Positions 51,518 through 59,908 of a stretch of 64,000 nt of DNA are shown in pieces (position 1 is the first letter of the stretch; the number at the start of each line of letters is the position of its first letter). The DNA comes from Chloroflexia bacterium SDU3-3 (GTDB lineage: Bacteria > Chloroflexota > Chloroflexia > Chloroflexales > Roseiflexaceae). The stretch spans positions 62,001-126,000 of the forward strand of contig WBOU01000001.1 in NCBI GenBank assembly GCA_009268125.1, read 5' to 3'. The position numbers and the translations under genes are program-made. Under the pieces are notes generated by a model. That model ran no database searches and was not told where the DNA came from. It worked only from the letters and a program-made list of their open reading frames with translations.

Positions 51518-51874
51518 ATGGAGCCACTAGAGTACCAGGGTGAGCAGATCGTCGTGGGGCAGGCGGGCGAGTCATACATGGGCGGCCCTGCCGATGCCGC
51601 GCGGCTGATCGAGGCCTGCTTCGAGCACGGCGCATCGCGGCTGCTGCTCTACCCCGAAAACCTCTCGCCGCAGTTTTTCGACCTCAGCTCAGGCGACGCG
51701 GGCGAGGTGCTGCAGAAGCTGCGCAACTACCGCATCCGCCTAGCCATACTGCGCACCCCCGCGCTACGCCTGAGCAGCCGCTTTGGCGAGCTACTGGCCG
51801 ATGAGGCCGAGGGCAGCTACTTCCGGCTGTTCGATGGCCGCGAGGAGGCGCTGGCGTGGCTGGCGCAAACCTAG
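51518..51874 (+). CDS. DUF4180 family protein
   Basis: 118 residues typical of DUF4180: a start with strand VVGQAG, DAARLIEACFEHGASRLLLY, LSPQFFDLSSGDAGEVLQKL, NYRIRLAILRTP and the closing EGSYFRLFDGREEALAWL. The fold resembles STAS/SpoIIAA-like small alpha-beta proteins; the function is unknown. Monocistronic, behind the inverted-repeat promoter at 51419-51453. GGACGAAGGATAAACCG precedes the ATG. Confidence 0.9.
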   Translation: MEPLEYQGEQIVVGQAGESYMGGPADAARLIEACFEHGASRLLLYPENLSPQFFDLSSGDAGEVLQKLRNYRIRLAILRTPALRLSSRFGELLADEAEGSYFRLFDGREEALAWLAQT

Positions 51875-51967
51875 CGGTGGGGCAATTGCCATCGAACAAC
51901 GAGGGGGCACCGAGCGCTATGGGTTAGCGACTAGATGCCCCCTTATTATGTGGTCTATAAGTATTAA

Positions 51968-52681
51968 TTATGTCAATACACTCAGCCGATCAAGCCACTC
52001 ATCGAGCAGCTGCCGCTCAGATGTTGTCAGGGCTGTGGCATCAGGCAGCAGGGCTTTCAGCGCAATAGCCCGGTTTGCAACCTGTGCTGGCTGAATGTTT
52101 GGGGTTTTCGTAGGTGCTTCTGAAGGCACAAGCACAGCATCCAAGGTTGCCTCGCGCGTTGCAACCGAAAGCGTCATGTCGCGCTCCTCAGGCGCACGCC
52201 CAAGCAATGTTAGGATCACGCCACTGCAGGCGGCATGGAGCATTTGCGTGGCCTGATTCACCTCAACCCGCAGCCGACCTGCTTTTGCGACCTCGCGCAT
52301 CAGCCCCTCAAGAAATGTGATCGTTTCGACCGTGGCCCTGAATGGCATGCCTGGCTGATAATCGCTATAAAGCAGCGTATAAAACGCCGGATATCCCAAC
52401 CCAAAGTTGACATTGCAGTCCCACTGTTCTCGCAGCGCCACAACCGGATCATCGACCGTGGTTACTGGGCCTTTCTGCGCCAGATAGCGGTCGAGCACAT
52501 AGCTCACCACCGCGTCCAGCAGGCCGCGCATATCGCCAAACTGCCGATAGATGGTTGGCACTTGCACCCCAGCTGCTGCTGCAACTGCGCGCGTTGAGAC
52601 AGCATCGCGCCCACCTTGTTCGAGCAAACGGGCAGTCGCGCAGATAATCGCCTCTTTGGTAGGCATTGTTTCGCGGATCAT
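51968..52681 (-). CDS. TetR-family transcriptional regulator
   Basis: 237 residues. The HTH is near the N-terminus: KEAIICATARLLEQGGRDAV, STRAVAAAAGVQVPTIYRQF. The ligand domain contains NVNFGLGYPAFYTLLYSDYQ and is of the TetR_C type seen with oxidoreductase operons. ATG 52681 has GGAGG seven bases ahead; another ATG at 52666 is possible. It is divergent from an SDR gene, with a dense set of palindromes in between, and presumably represses both genes. Confidence 0.92.
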   Translation of the reverse strand: MIRETMPTKEAIICATARLLEQGGRDAVSTRAVAAAAGVQVPTIYRQFGDMRGLLDAVVSYVLDRYLAQKGPVTTVDDPVVALREQWDCNVNFGLGYPAFYTLLYSDYQPGMPFRATVETITFLEGLMREVAKAGRLRVEVNQATQMLHAACSGVILTLLGRAPEERDMTLSVATREATLDAVLVPSEAPTKTPNIQPAQVANRAIALKALLPDATALTTSERQLLDEWLDRLSVLT

Positions 52682-52697
52682 ACGTACCTCCGCTACC

Positions 52698-52767
52698 AAT
52701 GATAACACAACTTTGTTATCATTGCTTGCATTATCAGTGATATCGTGATAATATTATCATCGATAAC
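52698..52767. promoter_or_regulatory. Operator cluster of GATAA palindromes between TetR and SDR genes
   Basis: AATGATAACA-CAACTT-TGTTATCATT (52698-52723), ATTATCA-N9-TGATAAT (52730-52752) and the perfect palindrome TGATAATATTATCA (52746-52759). A TTATCATCGATAA symmetric unit follows, overlapping. The repeated GATAA half-site marks the binding motif of the adjacent TetR protein. Confidence 0.7.
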
Positions 52768-52812
52768 ATATAAAGATGACGCCCTGCCGCCGCAGGGTTA
52801 AGGAGAAAGACC

Positions 52813-53568
52813 ATGACAACACGCGCTCCAATCGCAATCGTAACCGGTGGCAGCCGTGGTATTGGGAAAAGCATCGTCGAGCAGGCTGTGCAGCATGGTA
52901 TGGATGTGATCTTCACCTACCAGCGCAGCGAAGACGAGGCCAACCAGCTGGTTGCCAGCATCGAAGCCACAGGCCGCCAGGCTGCCGCGCTGCAGCTGGA
53001 AGTGAGCAATATAGCGTCGTTTGAAGCATTTGCCAAGCAGGTGCACGACATTCTGGAGACCTGGGGCGCAGAGCGTTTCAACTTTCTGGTCAACAACGCG
53101 GGCAACGGCGGCGGCGGCATGGTTGCCGATATGAGCGAGGCCGCATTCGACCAGATCATGAATGTGCATGTCAAAGGGCCAGTATTCCTCACGCAGAAGC
53201 TGCTGCCGCTGATGGCCGACGGCGGTCGGATCATCAATATCTCAAGCGCGCTCTCGCGGATCACCTACCCCGGCCAGAGCGCGTATGGTGCGGCCAAAGC
53301 GGCAATCGAAACGTTCACGCGCTACATGGCCGCCGAGCTCGGGCCACGGCGCATCACCGCAAACGTTGTCGCGCCGGGCGGCGTCGCCACCGATTTTGGC
53401 GGTATTATGCGCAGCCCCGACATGGCCAAAATCGCCGCCTCGGTAACCGCGCTTGGCCGCATTGGCCAGCCTGAGGACATTAGCGGCGTTGTGGTATCGC
53501 TGCTTTTGCCAGAGATGGGTTGGGTGAACGCACAGCGGATTGAGGCTTCGGGCGGGCAGAACCTCTAG
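52813..53568 (+). CDS. Short-chain dehydrogenase/reductase
   Basis: 251-residue classical SDR. Cofactor motif VTGGSRGIGKSI, NNAGNGGGG, catalytic Ser in NISSALSRI, YGAAK tetrad, and the end QRIEASGGQNL. The motif after strand 2 (FTYQRSEDEA) suggests NADPH preference. Comparable TetR-SDR pairs act in detoxification of quinones or aldehydes; the actual substrate is unknown. SD AAGGAG before ATG 52813. A 22-bp hairpin ends the unit. Confidence 0.93.
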   Translation: MTTRAPIAIVTGGSRGIGKSIVEQAVQHGMDVIFTYQRSEDEANQLVASIEATGRQAAALQLEVSNIASFEAFAKQVHDILETWGAERFNFLVNNAGNGGGGMVADMSEAAFDQIMNVHVKGPVFLTQKLLPLMADGGRIINISSALSRITYPGQSAYGAAKAAIETFTRYMAAELGPRRITANVVAPGGVATDFGGIMRSPDMAKIAASVTALGRIGQPEDISGVVVSLLLPEMGWVNAQRIEASGGQNL

Positions 53569-53592
53569 CCAAAACATTGCTCTAGACCCCAC

Positions 53593-53639
53593 GCGCTATA
53601 CTGGCGCGCTTGTTTTGAACAAGCGCGCCAGTATAGCGC
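53593..53639. terminator. Bidirectional hairpin, 22-bp perfect stem
   Basis: Arms 53593-53614 and 53618-53639 around TTG. It lies between the convergent SDR and ATP-grasp genes. Confidence 0.8.
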
Positions 53640-53665
53640 TCTTTCGTAAGGCATCCCACCACCAC

Positions 53666-54514
53666 TCACTTACCCCGCTCAATATCGATGATCCGCTGCC
53701 AGAGCGCCACTGGCGCGATGCCCGCGTAGCCGCTCTCCTGGCCGTCGTTGACCTCGATCACGATCCACCTGCCCTCGCGCGTCTGGGCCACATCCACCAC
53801 GAGGAAGGGCAGATCGAGCCGCCGCGCCGCCTCCTGCGCCACCGCCAGGGCCTCGCGCTGCTCTGCCTTAGTCCAGGTGTACGCAGCGACCGCCGCCCAG
53901 TACGGCCCTGCGCCCACGCATTGGCCGCGCCACCAGAAGGTGCGGAACTCGAACGCGGGCGGGATGGTGTCGCTCTCGGGCGCGGGCACGGGCCGCAGGG
54001 GCACCAACTCGCGGCAGACCACCGCTTGCCAGTGCAGGATGGGGTTGCGCCGGTACTCCTCCATCGCGCGTGTGTAGTCCTGCGGCGAGCGCAGGATGGA
54101 CAGCGCTGCGCGGTGCCTGCTGGTCTGCCTGCTGCCCTTGAGGAAGATCGGCCAGCTGAAATGCTGCTCGACCTCGGCGGCGCTGGGCGGCTGCTCGAAC
54201 CAGACGCTGCGGGGCGTCAGGTCAGCCAGCAGCGGGTACCAGTGGGTCAGCTCGCTGGCGAGGCCATATTGCTCGGGCGTGTGGATGAGCGCGACGCCGC
54301 TCTCGGCGAGCTGCTGGTACAGCTCAGCGTAGTTCTCGGTCGCGCCGAAGCGCCCGACAGCGGTCAGCGGCGCGGGGCGGTAGAGCGGGTGGCGCACCGC
54401 AAAGAGATGCTCGAAGGAGAAGTCGTAGCTGGGCACACCGATGGGGCAGGATGCGATCCAGAGTACCTCTTCGAGCAGGAAAATATCGAGCTGTGCGGGA
54501 TTGATGTGCGGCAT
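53666..54514 (-). CDS. ATP-grasp protein, R2K clade (PF14243/DUF4343 type)
   Basis: 282 residues. The C-terminal half matches the R2K-clade ATP-grasp domain: FEFRTFWWRGQCVGAGPYW, LPFLVVDVAQTREGRWIVIE, and the metal/nucleotide-binding EVNDGQESG. An earlier Lys-bearing WPIFLKGSRQTSRHR would contact ATP. R2K proteins are predicted to ligate amino acids or modify peptides/proteins using ATP; the reaction is unknown. The open frame continues to a TTG at 54559, but ATG 54514 is the better start. Neighbours are membrane proteins and FkbM-fold methyltransferases. Confidence 0.75.
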   Translation of the reverse strand: MPHINPAQLDIFLLEEVLWIASCPIGVPSYDFSFEHLFAVRHPLYRPAPLTAVGRFGATENYAELYQQLAESGVALIHTPEQYGLASELTHWYPLLADLTPRSVWFEQPPSAAEVEQHFSWPIFLKGSRQTSRHRAALSILRSPQDYTRAMEEYRRNPILHWQAVVCRELVPLRPVPAPESDTIPPAFEFRTFWWRGQCVGAGPYWAAVAAYTWTKAEQREALAVAQEAARRLDLPFLVVDVAQTREGRWIVIEVNDGQESGYAGIAPVALWQRIIDIERGK

Positions 54515-54664
54515 AGTGTATAGATGGTGTAAGGCGATAGAATGTTGAGAGTGTACCAAATAGTGTATACTGTGGCAACCGGGCGTCGCATGCTCTCGTC
54601 CCTACGTACTCCACCACCCCGAGCATTTTCCTAACCCGTGGGGCTGAAAAGGAGGCAACGCGCT

Positions 54665-55273
54665 ATGGACAAAGCGACCGCGACCGTTCCCAAACATGCC
54701 GTGCAAGGCGTTGCTTCGGGCATGCTGTTCATGGCGCTGTTTGGCACCATGTGGGCAGGCATTGGGATCATGGGCCTGCAGGACTGGGGCGGGATATGGC
54801 CCGTCTGCGTGGCCCTTGTGGCTAGTGCAGCCCTAGTGCTCGGCGGGCAATTGCTGCGCCGCTCTGCTCAGCGATTGCCCGATCAGGTTGCGCCGACAGA
54901 TGCCCGCGAAGACAAGCGGATAGGCAGGTGGTTTGGCATCGTCTTTGCCGCTGAGGGCGTGCTAATCGCCATCGCGAGCGTGGTCTGCAATCTGATCAAT
55001 CGGTTTGATCTCTTCTTTCCCACTATGGCGATCATTGTTGGCATTCATTTTCTTCCCCTAGCAGGTCTGTTCCGCGTGAGGCCCTACTATCTGGTGGGGA
55101 TAGCGTTTTGCCTGCTGGCGATCATCACGCTGCTGGTCATCCCGCAGAGTGCGGTCTTTGGCGGCCAGAACATCAATCCACAGCTGGTTGTGCTTGGCTT
55201 CGGCGCGGCGCTTACCCTCTGGGTCGTTGGCGCGGGGCTATGGGTGCTGGGGCAGCGGCTGGTTCGCGGTTAA
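54665..55273 (+). CDS. Hypothetical six-TM membrane protein
   Basis: 202 residues with about six hydrophobic segments (for example MLFMALFGTMWAGIGIMGL and YLVGIAFCLLAIITLLVIP). A hydrophilic loop between segments 2 and 3 carries Arg/Asp residues (QRLPDQVAPTDAREDKR). It resembles uncharacterised DUF7010-like membrane proteins. No transporter or enzyme motif is seen. SD AAAAGGAGG before ATG 54665. Divergent from the ATP-grasp gene; the next small gene is convergent. Confidence 0.75.
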   Translation: MDKATATVPKHAVQGVASGMLFMALFGTMWAGIGIMGLQDWGGIWPVCVALVASAALVLGGQLLRRSAQRLPDQVAPTDAREDKRIGRWFGIVFAAEGVLIAIASVVCNLINRFDLFFPTMAIIVGIHFLPLAGLFRVRPYYLVGIAFCLLAIITLLVIPQSAVFGGQNINPQLVVLGFGAALTLWVVGAGLWVLGQRLVRG

Positions 55274-55290
55274 GCCGATCGCCCCTGCGC

Positions 55291-55521
55291 CTAAATCGTT
55301 GGGTTCCATACCAGCAGGGCGATACATGCTACAAGGTTGATCAGCACGAAGATAGCCATCCATATCGCCAGCGGTCTTATGCCGCGCTCACGAGCGGGGG
55401 CTGACGAATCATGTACCCGATGACGAGGTATCTCCACAATAACTGCGGTGATAACAACCGAGACGAGAAAAGCGATAATGAGGAAAAAGAAACCGAAGAT
55501 CATAAACGGAAGAGATTCCAT
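55291..55521 (-). CDS. Small two-TM membrane protein
   Basis: 76 residues with two hydrophobic segments (MIFGFFFLIIAFLVSVVITAV and IWMAIFVLINLVACIALLVW, each 20-21 long) joined by a basic loop (PRHRVHDSSAPARERG). AAAGG lies six bases before the ATG. No homologue recognised. The composition and SD support a real gene. Confidence 0.6.
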   Translation of the reverse strand: MESLPFMIFGFFFLIIAFLVSVVITAVIVEIPRHRVHDSSAPARERGIRPLAIWMAIFVLINLVACIALLVWNPTI

Positions 55522-55693
55522 CGCATACCTTTAGTCGATATTTCTGTACTATATTCAAACTATAGAGCGGTATGCATGGGGTATCAAGCACTTGAGTGCA
55601 ATCACCAAAATGTATAGCCTGTCGGGTTTACCTCGTCGCTCATTTGCGTGTGGGAAGCGATCACTCCATGTTGTCGATAGCTGCTGCTCTCAA

Positions 55694-56593
55694 CTATCGC
55701 GCGCCCACCCGCCGCAGCTCGCCGGTGATCACGTCGACGGCGGGCATGTCGGCGATTGCACGCAGGCGGTCGTCGCCGTTCAAGAAGGTCGGCGCGCCAC
55801 TGGGGTCGATCGACTCGCGGGCGGTCGAGCGGATGTAGCCCTCCGCCGGTGTGAGCGCGGCCAGCGGCCCCAGGCGGTCGCAACGCACAAAGTAGGCGTT
55901 GTTCCCCGCGCTGTTCGAGCCGATGAGCGCGTAGCCCTTGCGCGCGGCCAGGTGTGCCAGCGCGGGCAGCGACGCGCCGAAGTACAGGTTGCTATGGTGC
56001 GCGGCGGTGCGCTGGAACTGCGGATGGTAGGGCACCGTGATCGCCGCGTCGCTGCCGAACACGCTGTTGTACTCCACGATCACGATCACGGGGTCGACCA
56101 CCGTGATCGCCTCCCAGACCCAGTAGTCCACGCCGTCCAGGTCGATGCTGAGGATGCCCACCTCGCCCACAAAGCCGTTGGTGGCAATCAGGTCATTGAT
56201 GTTCTCGCGGGTGATGAAGGCGGCAGCGGCGGTGAGGTCGTAGCGCCAGTAGAGCTCGCCATACTTGATGTAGTCGATGTTGGCCGGGTCGCCATCCAAC
56301 AGCAGCCCGCGCCAGGTGCCATCGCGCAGCAGCAGAAAGCGCGTGTTGGCCTCCTCGTAGTCCTCAACGCCGAACTCGATGAACGAGCGCGGCACATCCA
56401 GGCGCTGGATCAGGTACTGGATGATGCCATCGTCATCGTGCTGGGAGAACACCTTCAGCCCGGCCTGGTTGATACGCGGCAGGGTGCCAAGTGTGGCGAT
56501 CCGCTGCACGTGTAGCTCGGCGGTCAGCATCAGCAGCGCCTCGCGGTGGTCGCGCGGGGCGCGCAGGCGCGGTGCGGTGGTGGGGCGGGTCAC
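55694..56593 (-). CDS. FkbM-fold methyltransferase-like protein
   Basis: 299 residues. The core segment has SQHDDDGIIQYLIQRLDVP, FIEFGVEDYEEANTRFLL (position of the SAM-binding strand), GLLLDGDPANIDYI (acidic loop for the ribose), and VGILSIDLDGVDYWVWEAI, which corresponds to the D.DG.E block of FkbM proteins. The classical GxGxG is altered, as in the FkbM-related subgroup with a SQ.DDG start. GTG at 56593 with AAGGAG seven bases upstream is preferred over the ATG at 56647. Substrate probably a sugar or glycolipid, by family. Confidence 0.65.
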   Translation of the reverse strand: MTRPTTAPRLRAPRDHREALLMLTAELHVQRIATLGTLPRINQAGLKVFSQHDDDGIIQYLIQRLDVPRSFIEFGVEDYEEANTRFLLLRDGTWRGLLLDGDPANIDYIKYGELYWRYDLTAAAAFITRENINDLIATNGFVGEVGILSIDLDGVDYWVWEAITVVDPVIVIVEYNSVFGSDAAITVPYHPQFQRTAAHHSNLYFGASLPALAHLAARKGYALIGSNSAGNNAYFVRCDRLGPLAALTPAEGYIRSTARESIDPSGAPTFLNGDDRLRAIADMPAVDVITGELRRVGAR

Positions 56594-56679
56594 AGAGGCT
56601 CCTTCTACACATACGTAGGTTCGATGAGCATAGGCGCTCACAGTCATTATACCCTAACGTGCATAGAAGAGTTCAGCCC

Positions 56680-58002
56680 TTAAACGCCAGTCGGGAGCGT
56701 GATCGTGAATGTGGTGCCCTTACCCTCCATGCTCTCAACCTGGATGCTGCCCTTGTGGAGCGTGATGATCCGCTCGCACAGCGAGAGGCCTCCGCTAAAC
56801 GCAGATCGCTGATAGGCCCGCTGAAAGAGCTGCGCGGCCTGATCTGCTGGCATGCCCACACCGGTATCGCGCACCGCAATCTTGATCGTAGGATCTCCTA
56901 TCTGCCAATGCGAGCGAATGGTTATTGTTCCCGCCTCGGTGAACTTTGCCGCATTCGACAGCAGGTGAAAAAATACCTCCGATATCCGCTGCACATCCAC
57001 GAAAACCAGAGGAAGCACCGCGCTAGTGTCGCTGACGATGCGTATATCCTTCCCCGCAACAAGCCGCTCCGCCAGCACCTGTGCCGATTCCAGCAGAAAT
57101 CCCAGCGATATCTCCTCTTGGTGCAGATCGATCATCTCCGACTCACTGTAGGTTGACTCTAGCATGTAGTCGATCATATGGTTCAGCGTATGGGCATTCT
57201 CTCGTATGCGCGAGACAGAGAAGCGCTGCTCATCATTCAGGTCGCCATCCCGCCGCACATATTCTACGAAGTTCAGGATCGCATTGAGCGGCGTCCGAAG
57301 CTCATGGGTCAGGTTGCGCAGGAAGATCTCCTTGACCTGCAGTGCGCGGTCTACCTCATGGCGTAAATAGGTCGCCTCTGTGGAGGTATGCACAAGATCT
57401 GCAGATTGGATAAGGACTTTCTGATCCAGCTCGCGCAGCAGCTTTGTCAGGTAATAGGCGATGATCATGAGCGGTAGGCTGGCGACAAGAATATTTGATA
57501 TGGCGATCCAGAAAAAGATGCTGACCTGCTGAGGGGGGAACGTGGCCGCTAGCGCCTTCCACGATAGGGCGAAGATCTCGATGATGACTACGGGTACACC
57601 TGACCATGGGTGAATAAAAAAGATGGCAAGCAACGGTGGGACAAGAAAGAGCACATGAATGATCGGGTAGACGCCCGCGTAGGTCTCAGGGACAAATGCG
57701 CGCACAATAGATATGGTTGAGAAAGAGGTAATGATAAGCGGTCCCCAGATCAACCCCTGTCTTGTCAGTACGATACATGCAACCAAAACTACTGGTGAGG
57801 TCAATAGCTCAAATACTGAAAGTTGATGAAAGTAGAACCCGTCAAACATGGTCATAAGCGTATTAGCGACCAGCGCAAATGCGAGGAACATCAGCAAAAT
57901 ACGGTAGTAGGTAACCTTCGCAATATCGCTCGAACGAACCTGTAGATAGCTATTCCAATATCGCAGTATCGCTTGCATACATTCGCTACTTTGTAGATCC
58001 AC
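56680..58002 (-). CDS. Membrane-bound sensor histidine kinase
   Basis: About 440 residues. Six hydrophobic segments (~28-190) form a membrane sensor, a coiled coil follows, then HisKA with FLRNLTHELRTPLNAILNF and HATPase with LSNAAKFTEAGTI, DTGVGMPAD and a shortened glycine box SAFSGGLSLCERII. The G2 box is weaker than usual, but the N and G1 boxes are intact. No receiver follows in this gene. The start is uncertain: GTG 58002 or ATG 57978. It lies downstream of the FkbM gene beyond a hairpin, so it is probably a separate unit. Confidence 0.88.
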   Translation of the reverse strand: MDLQSSECMQAILRYWNSYLQVRSSDIAKVTYYRILLMFLAFALVANTLMTMFDGFYFHQLSVFELLTSPVVLVACIVLTRQGLIWGPLIITSFSTISIVRAFVPETYAGVYPIIHVLFLVPPLLAIFFIHPWSGVPVVIIEIFALSWKALAATFPPQQVSIFFWIAISNILVASLPLMIIAYYLTKLLRELDQKVLIQSADLVHTSTEATYLRHEVDRALQVKEIFLRNLTHELRTPLNAILNFVEYVRRDGDLNDEQRFSVSRIRENAHTLNHMIDYMLESTYSESEMIDLHQEEISLGFLLESAQVLAERLVAGKDIRIVSDTSAVLPLVFVDVQRISEVFFHLLSNAAKFTEAGTITIRSHWQIGDPTIKIAVRDTGVGMPADQAAQLFQRAYQRSAFSGGLSLCERIITLHKGSIQVESMEGKGTTFTITLPTGV

Positions 58003-58030
58003 CCTATCGATGAAAAAGGAACATTGCTAC

Positions 58031-58071
58031 GTGCTCATCAGCTTCGCAGTGGCCCAGAAGCTGATGAGCAC
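58031..58071 (-). terminator. Hairpin after the HK-RR-FkbM operon
   Basis: Arms 58031-58045 and 58057-58071 pair perfectly (15 bp) around an 11-base loop, 10 bases past the FkbM stop codon. Confidence 0.7.
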
Positions 58072-58080
58072 AAGAGCACC

Positions 58081-59415
58081 CTACGAGGCGCTAGCGTGAT
58101 CCATGCGCTGAATGACCTGCTCGATCGCACGAATAGTATATGGCCCCTCCATCAGGTACGGCAACGGTAAGAGGATCTGTAGCTCCTGGTAGACCCGCAG
58201 AGCCAGAAAAAACAGCTGATTTGCCGAGCGACCATGCTGGAGAAAATCCTCATGTATGTGCTCAGGGCCAAGCAGTTCACGAAAGATCGCCTCCAGCTTC
58301 CGCAGGCGCCCCTCACGAAGGCTCAGATCATGGTCGGCAGCTGTGGCGAGGCCGCTCACCGGATCGGCGATCACCAGGTGGTGGGCCTCACCTGTGCCTA
58401 GGAGCGGCATTAGGGCCTCGGCGGTCAAAAGCTGCACTGGTGCCAACGTTTGGCTCTGCGCAGGCGCGATCTGTTTGGCACGCCCTGGCTGGAAGGCGTA
58501 GATCTGGTAGGTGCCTTCGCCGCGATCATCCGTGGTAGAGGCGCTCGTATCAAAGCCGTGATTCGCCAGCAAGGTGAGGATTGGCTCGTAAGAACCGCCA
58601 TCGTGCACCTCGACAAGCAGCTGATAGATACTGGCCCAATCGCGCTCATCAAGCTGGCGGAGGATAGGCAGCTCAAGCCCCTCGGCGTCTACCTTGAGCA
58701 GATCGATATGACCTATCTGGTAGGCGCTCATCAGGTGGTGGAGGGTATAGATCGGCACCTCGGTATGCGAAAACACTGCGGTGCTCTGCTCTATCTGCTG
58801 CTCATAACGGGCCAGCAGCTCGCTCTGCTGGGTTTCGGATGGGGGGATCTGGGAGCGGATCTTCTGGATGCGCGCCTTTGCCGCGGCGATAAAATGCTGC
58901 TGTGCCTCCTGGCTGTAGAAGCCAGAGCCAGCTGGACTCCACTGGTTGTAGCTAAATAGGGCGGTCCCATTTTCCTCACCGACTCCCGCCTCAACCACAT
59001 GCGCGGTTGGGGCTGATGCCTGCTGGTGCATATCGATATTCAGCTGGAGCAGTCGGCTTGTCTGTGGTGCTGGCTCGACCGCATACACACGAGCGCCGTG
59101 CTGCTGGGCATAGAGCGAGAACATCCCAATGTTCGCGCCGATATCAACAACAACGTCGCCGGGCAGGATCGTCAGCGGCCCGAGAAAGGGCGACTCGAAG
59201 AATTCGCTGTACTGGCTGAGCGCCTCGCGCCGATTATCAGTGATCACCGCAAGCGTATCCGATAGCTGGACCCGCTCGTGGTCGGCCACCACAGGTGCGT
59301 GTGCGAGCTTAGGCACCACCACAAGCTGCTCGGTGCCATCCGCTTTGGCGAGAGAGACATCGGCAACGAATGGGTGGGCGCGAAGACGTGATAGGATGGG
59401 TTCGTGTGCGCTCAT
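58081..59415 (-). CDS. FkbM-family methyltransferase with N- and C-terminal extensions
   Basis: 444 residues. The FkbM core (about 85-310) has the SAM motif VVVDIGANIGMFSLYA, the acidic AVEPAPQTSRLLQLN, and HIDLLKVDAEGLELPILR. The first ~60 residues (ILSRLRAHPFVADVSLAKAD) resemble the C-terminal subdomain of adenylating enzymes, a feature of methyltransferases associated with peptide synthetases. The last ~115 residues are an unassigned helical extension (LREGRLRKLEAIFRELLGPE). FkbM enzymes O-methylate sugars or polyketides. It is the third gene of a histidine-kinase/receiver operon (42-base gap); SD AAAGGA. No peptide synthetase is nearby. Confidence 0.85.
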   Translation of the reverse strand: MSAHEPILSRLRAHPFVADVSLAKADGTEQLVVVPKLAHAPVVADHERVQLSDTLAVITDNRREALSQYSEFFESPFLGPLTILPGDVVVDIGANIGMFSLYAQQHGARVYAVEPAPQTSRLLQLNIDMHQQASAPTAHVVEAGVGEENGTALFSYNQWSPAGSGFYSQEAQQHFIAAAKARIQKIRSQIPPSETQQSELLARYEQQIEQSTAVFSHTEVPIYTLHHLMSAYQIGHIDLLKVDAEGLELPILRQLDERDWASIYQLLVEVHDGGSYEPILTLLANHGFDTSASTTDDRGEGTYQIYAFQPGRAKQIAPAQSQTLAPVQLLTAEALMPLLGTGEAHHLVIADPVSGLATAADHDLSLREGRLRKLEAIFRELLGPEHIHEDFLQHGRSANQLFFLALRVYQELQILLPLPYLMEGPYTIRAIEQVIQRMDHASAS

Positions 59416-59457
59416 GGTCTTTCCTTTAGTAGGTAGGATGCGAGGTTCTAGAATAGG

Positions 59458-59880
59458 CTACTGTGGGTTTGGCCAGCCCAGCTCTTTGCCGTGAAGGGCG
59501 GCTAAGATCTGGTGGGGGAGATCGTCGGGGTCGGTCGGCTTTCCGATCAGGCCATCGAATCCGGCAGCCTGATATCGATGCCTATCCGACTCCATAATAT
59601 TCGCGGTCATGGCCACTACTCTGATCGTTTGGCACCTTGGGAGCCTGCGAAGCTCCTGCAGTATAGCAAAGCCATCCTTCCGAGGCATCAGGATGTCAAG
59701 CAGAATGAGGGTATAGCATTGCGCATCCTGCTGCTGGATGGCGGACAGAAGCTCATCGCCGCTCGTATAGGTGTGGCATCGATCTCGCGGGATTCCCGCA
59801 TCGCGTGCGCCACGGGCGGTGATATACAGATTATCCTCGTTATCGTCGACAATCGCAATGAGCGGAGATGTTGGAGGCAT
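59458..59880 (-). CDS. Single-domain response regulator
   Basis: 140 residues, receiver only. IAIVDDNEDNLYITARGA at the start, phospho-Asp in LILLDILMPRKDG, the Thr of VVAMTANIM and Lys of GLIGKPTDPD are all present. No output domain, so it acts by protein contact like CheY or DivK. It is 28 bases after the kinase gene, its likely partner, and 42 bases before the FkbM methyltransferase. SD AAAGGA before ATG 59880. Confidence 0.93.
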   Translation of the reverse strand: MPPTSPLIAIVDDNEDNLYITARGARDAGIPRDRCHTYTSGDELLSAIQQQDAQCYTLILLDILMPRKDGFAILQELRRLPRCQTIRVVAMTANIMESDRHRYQAAGFDGLIGKPTDPDDLPHQILAALHGKELGWPNPQ

Positions 59881-59908
59881 GGCTGATCCTTTAAATCAAT
59901 GACGTGCA

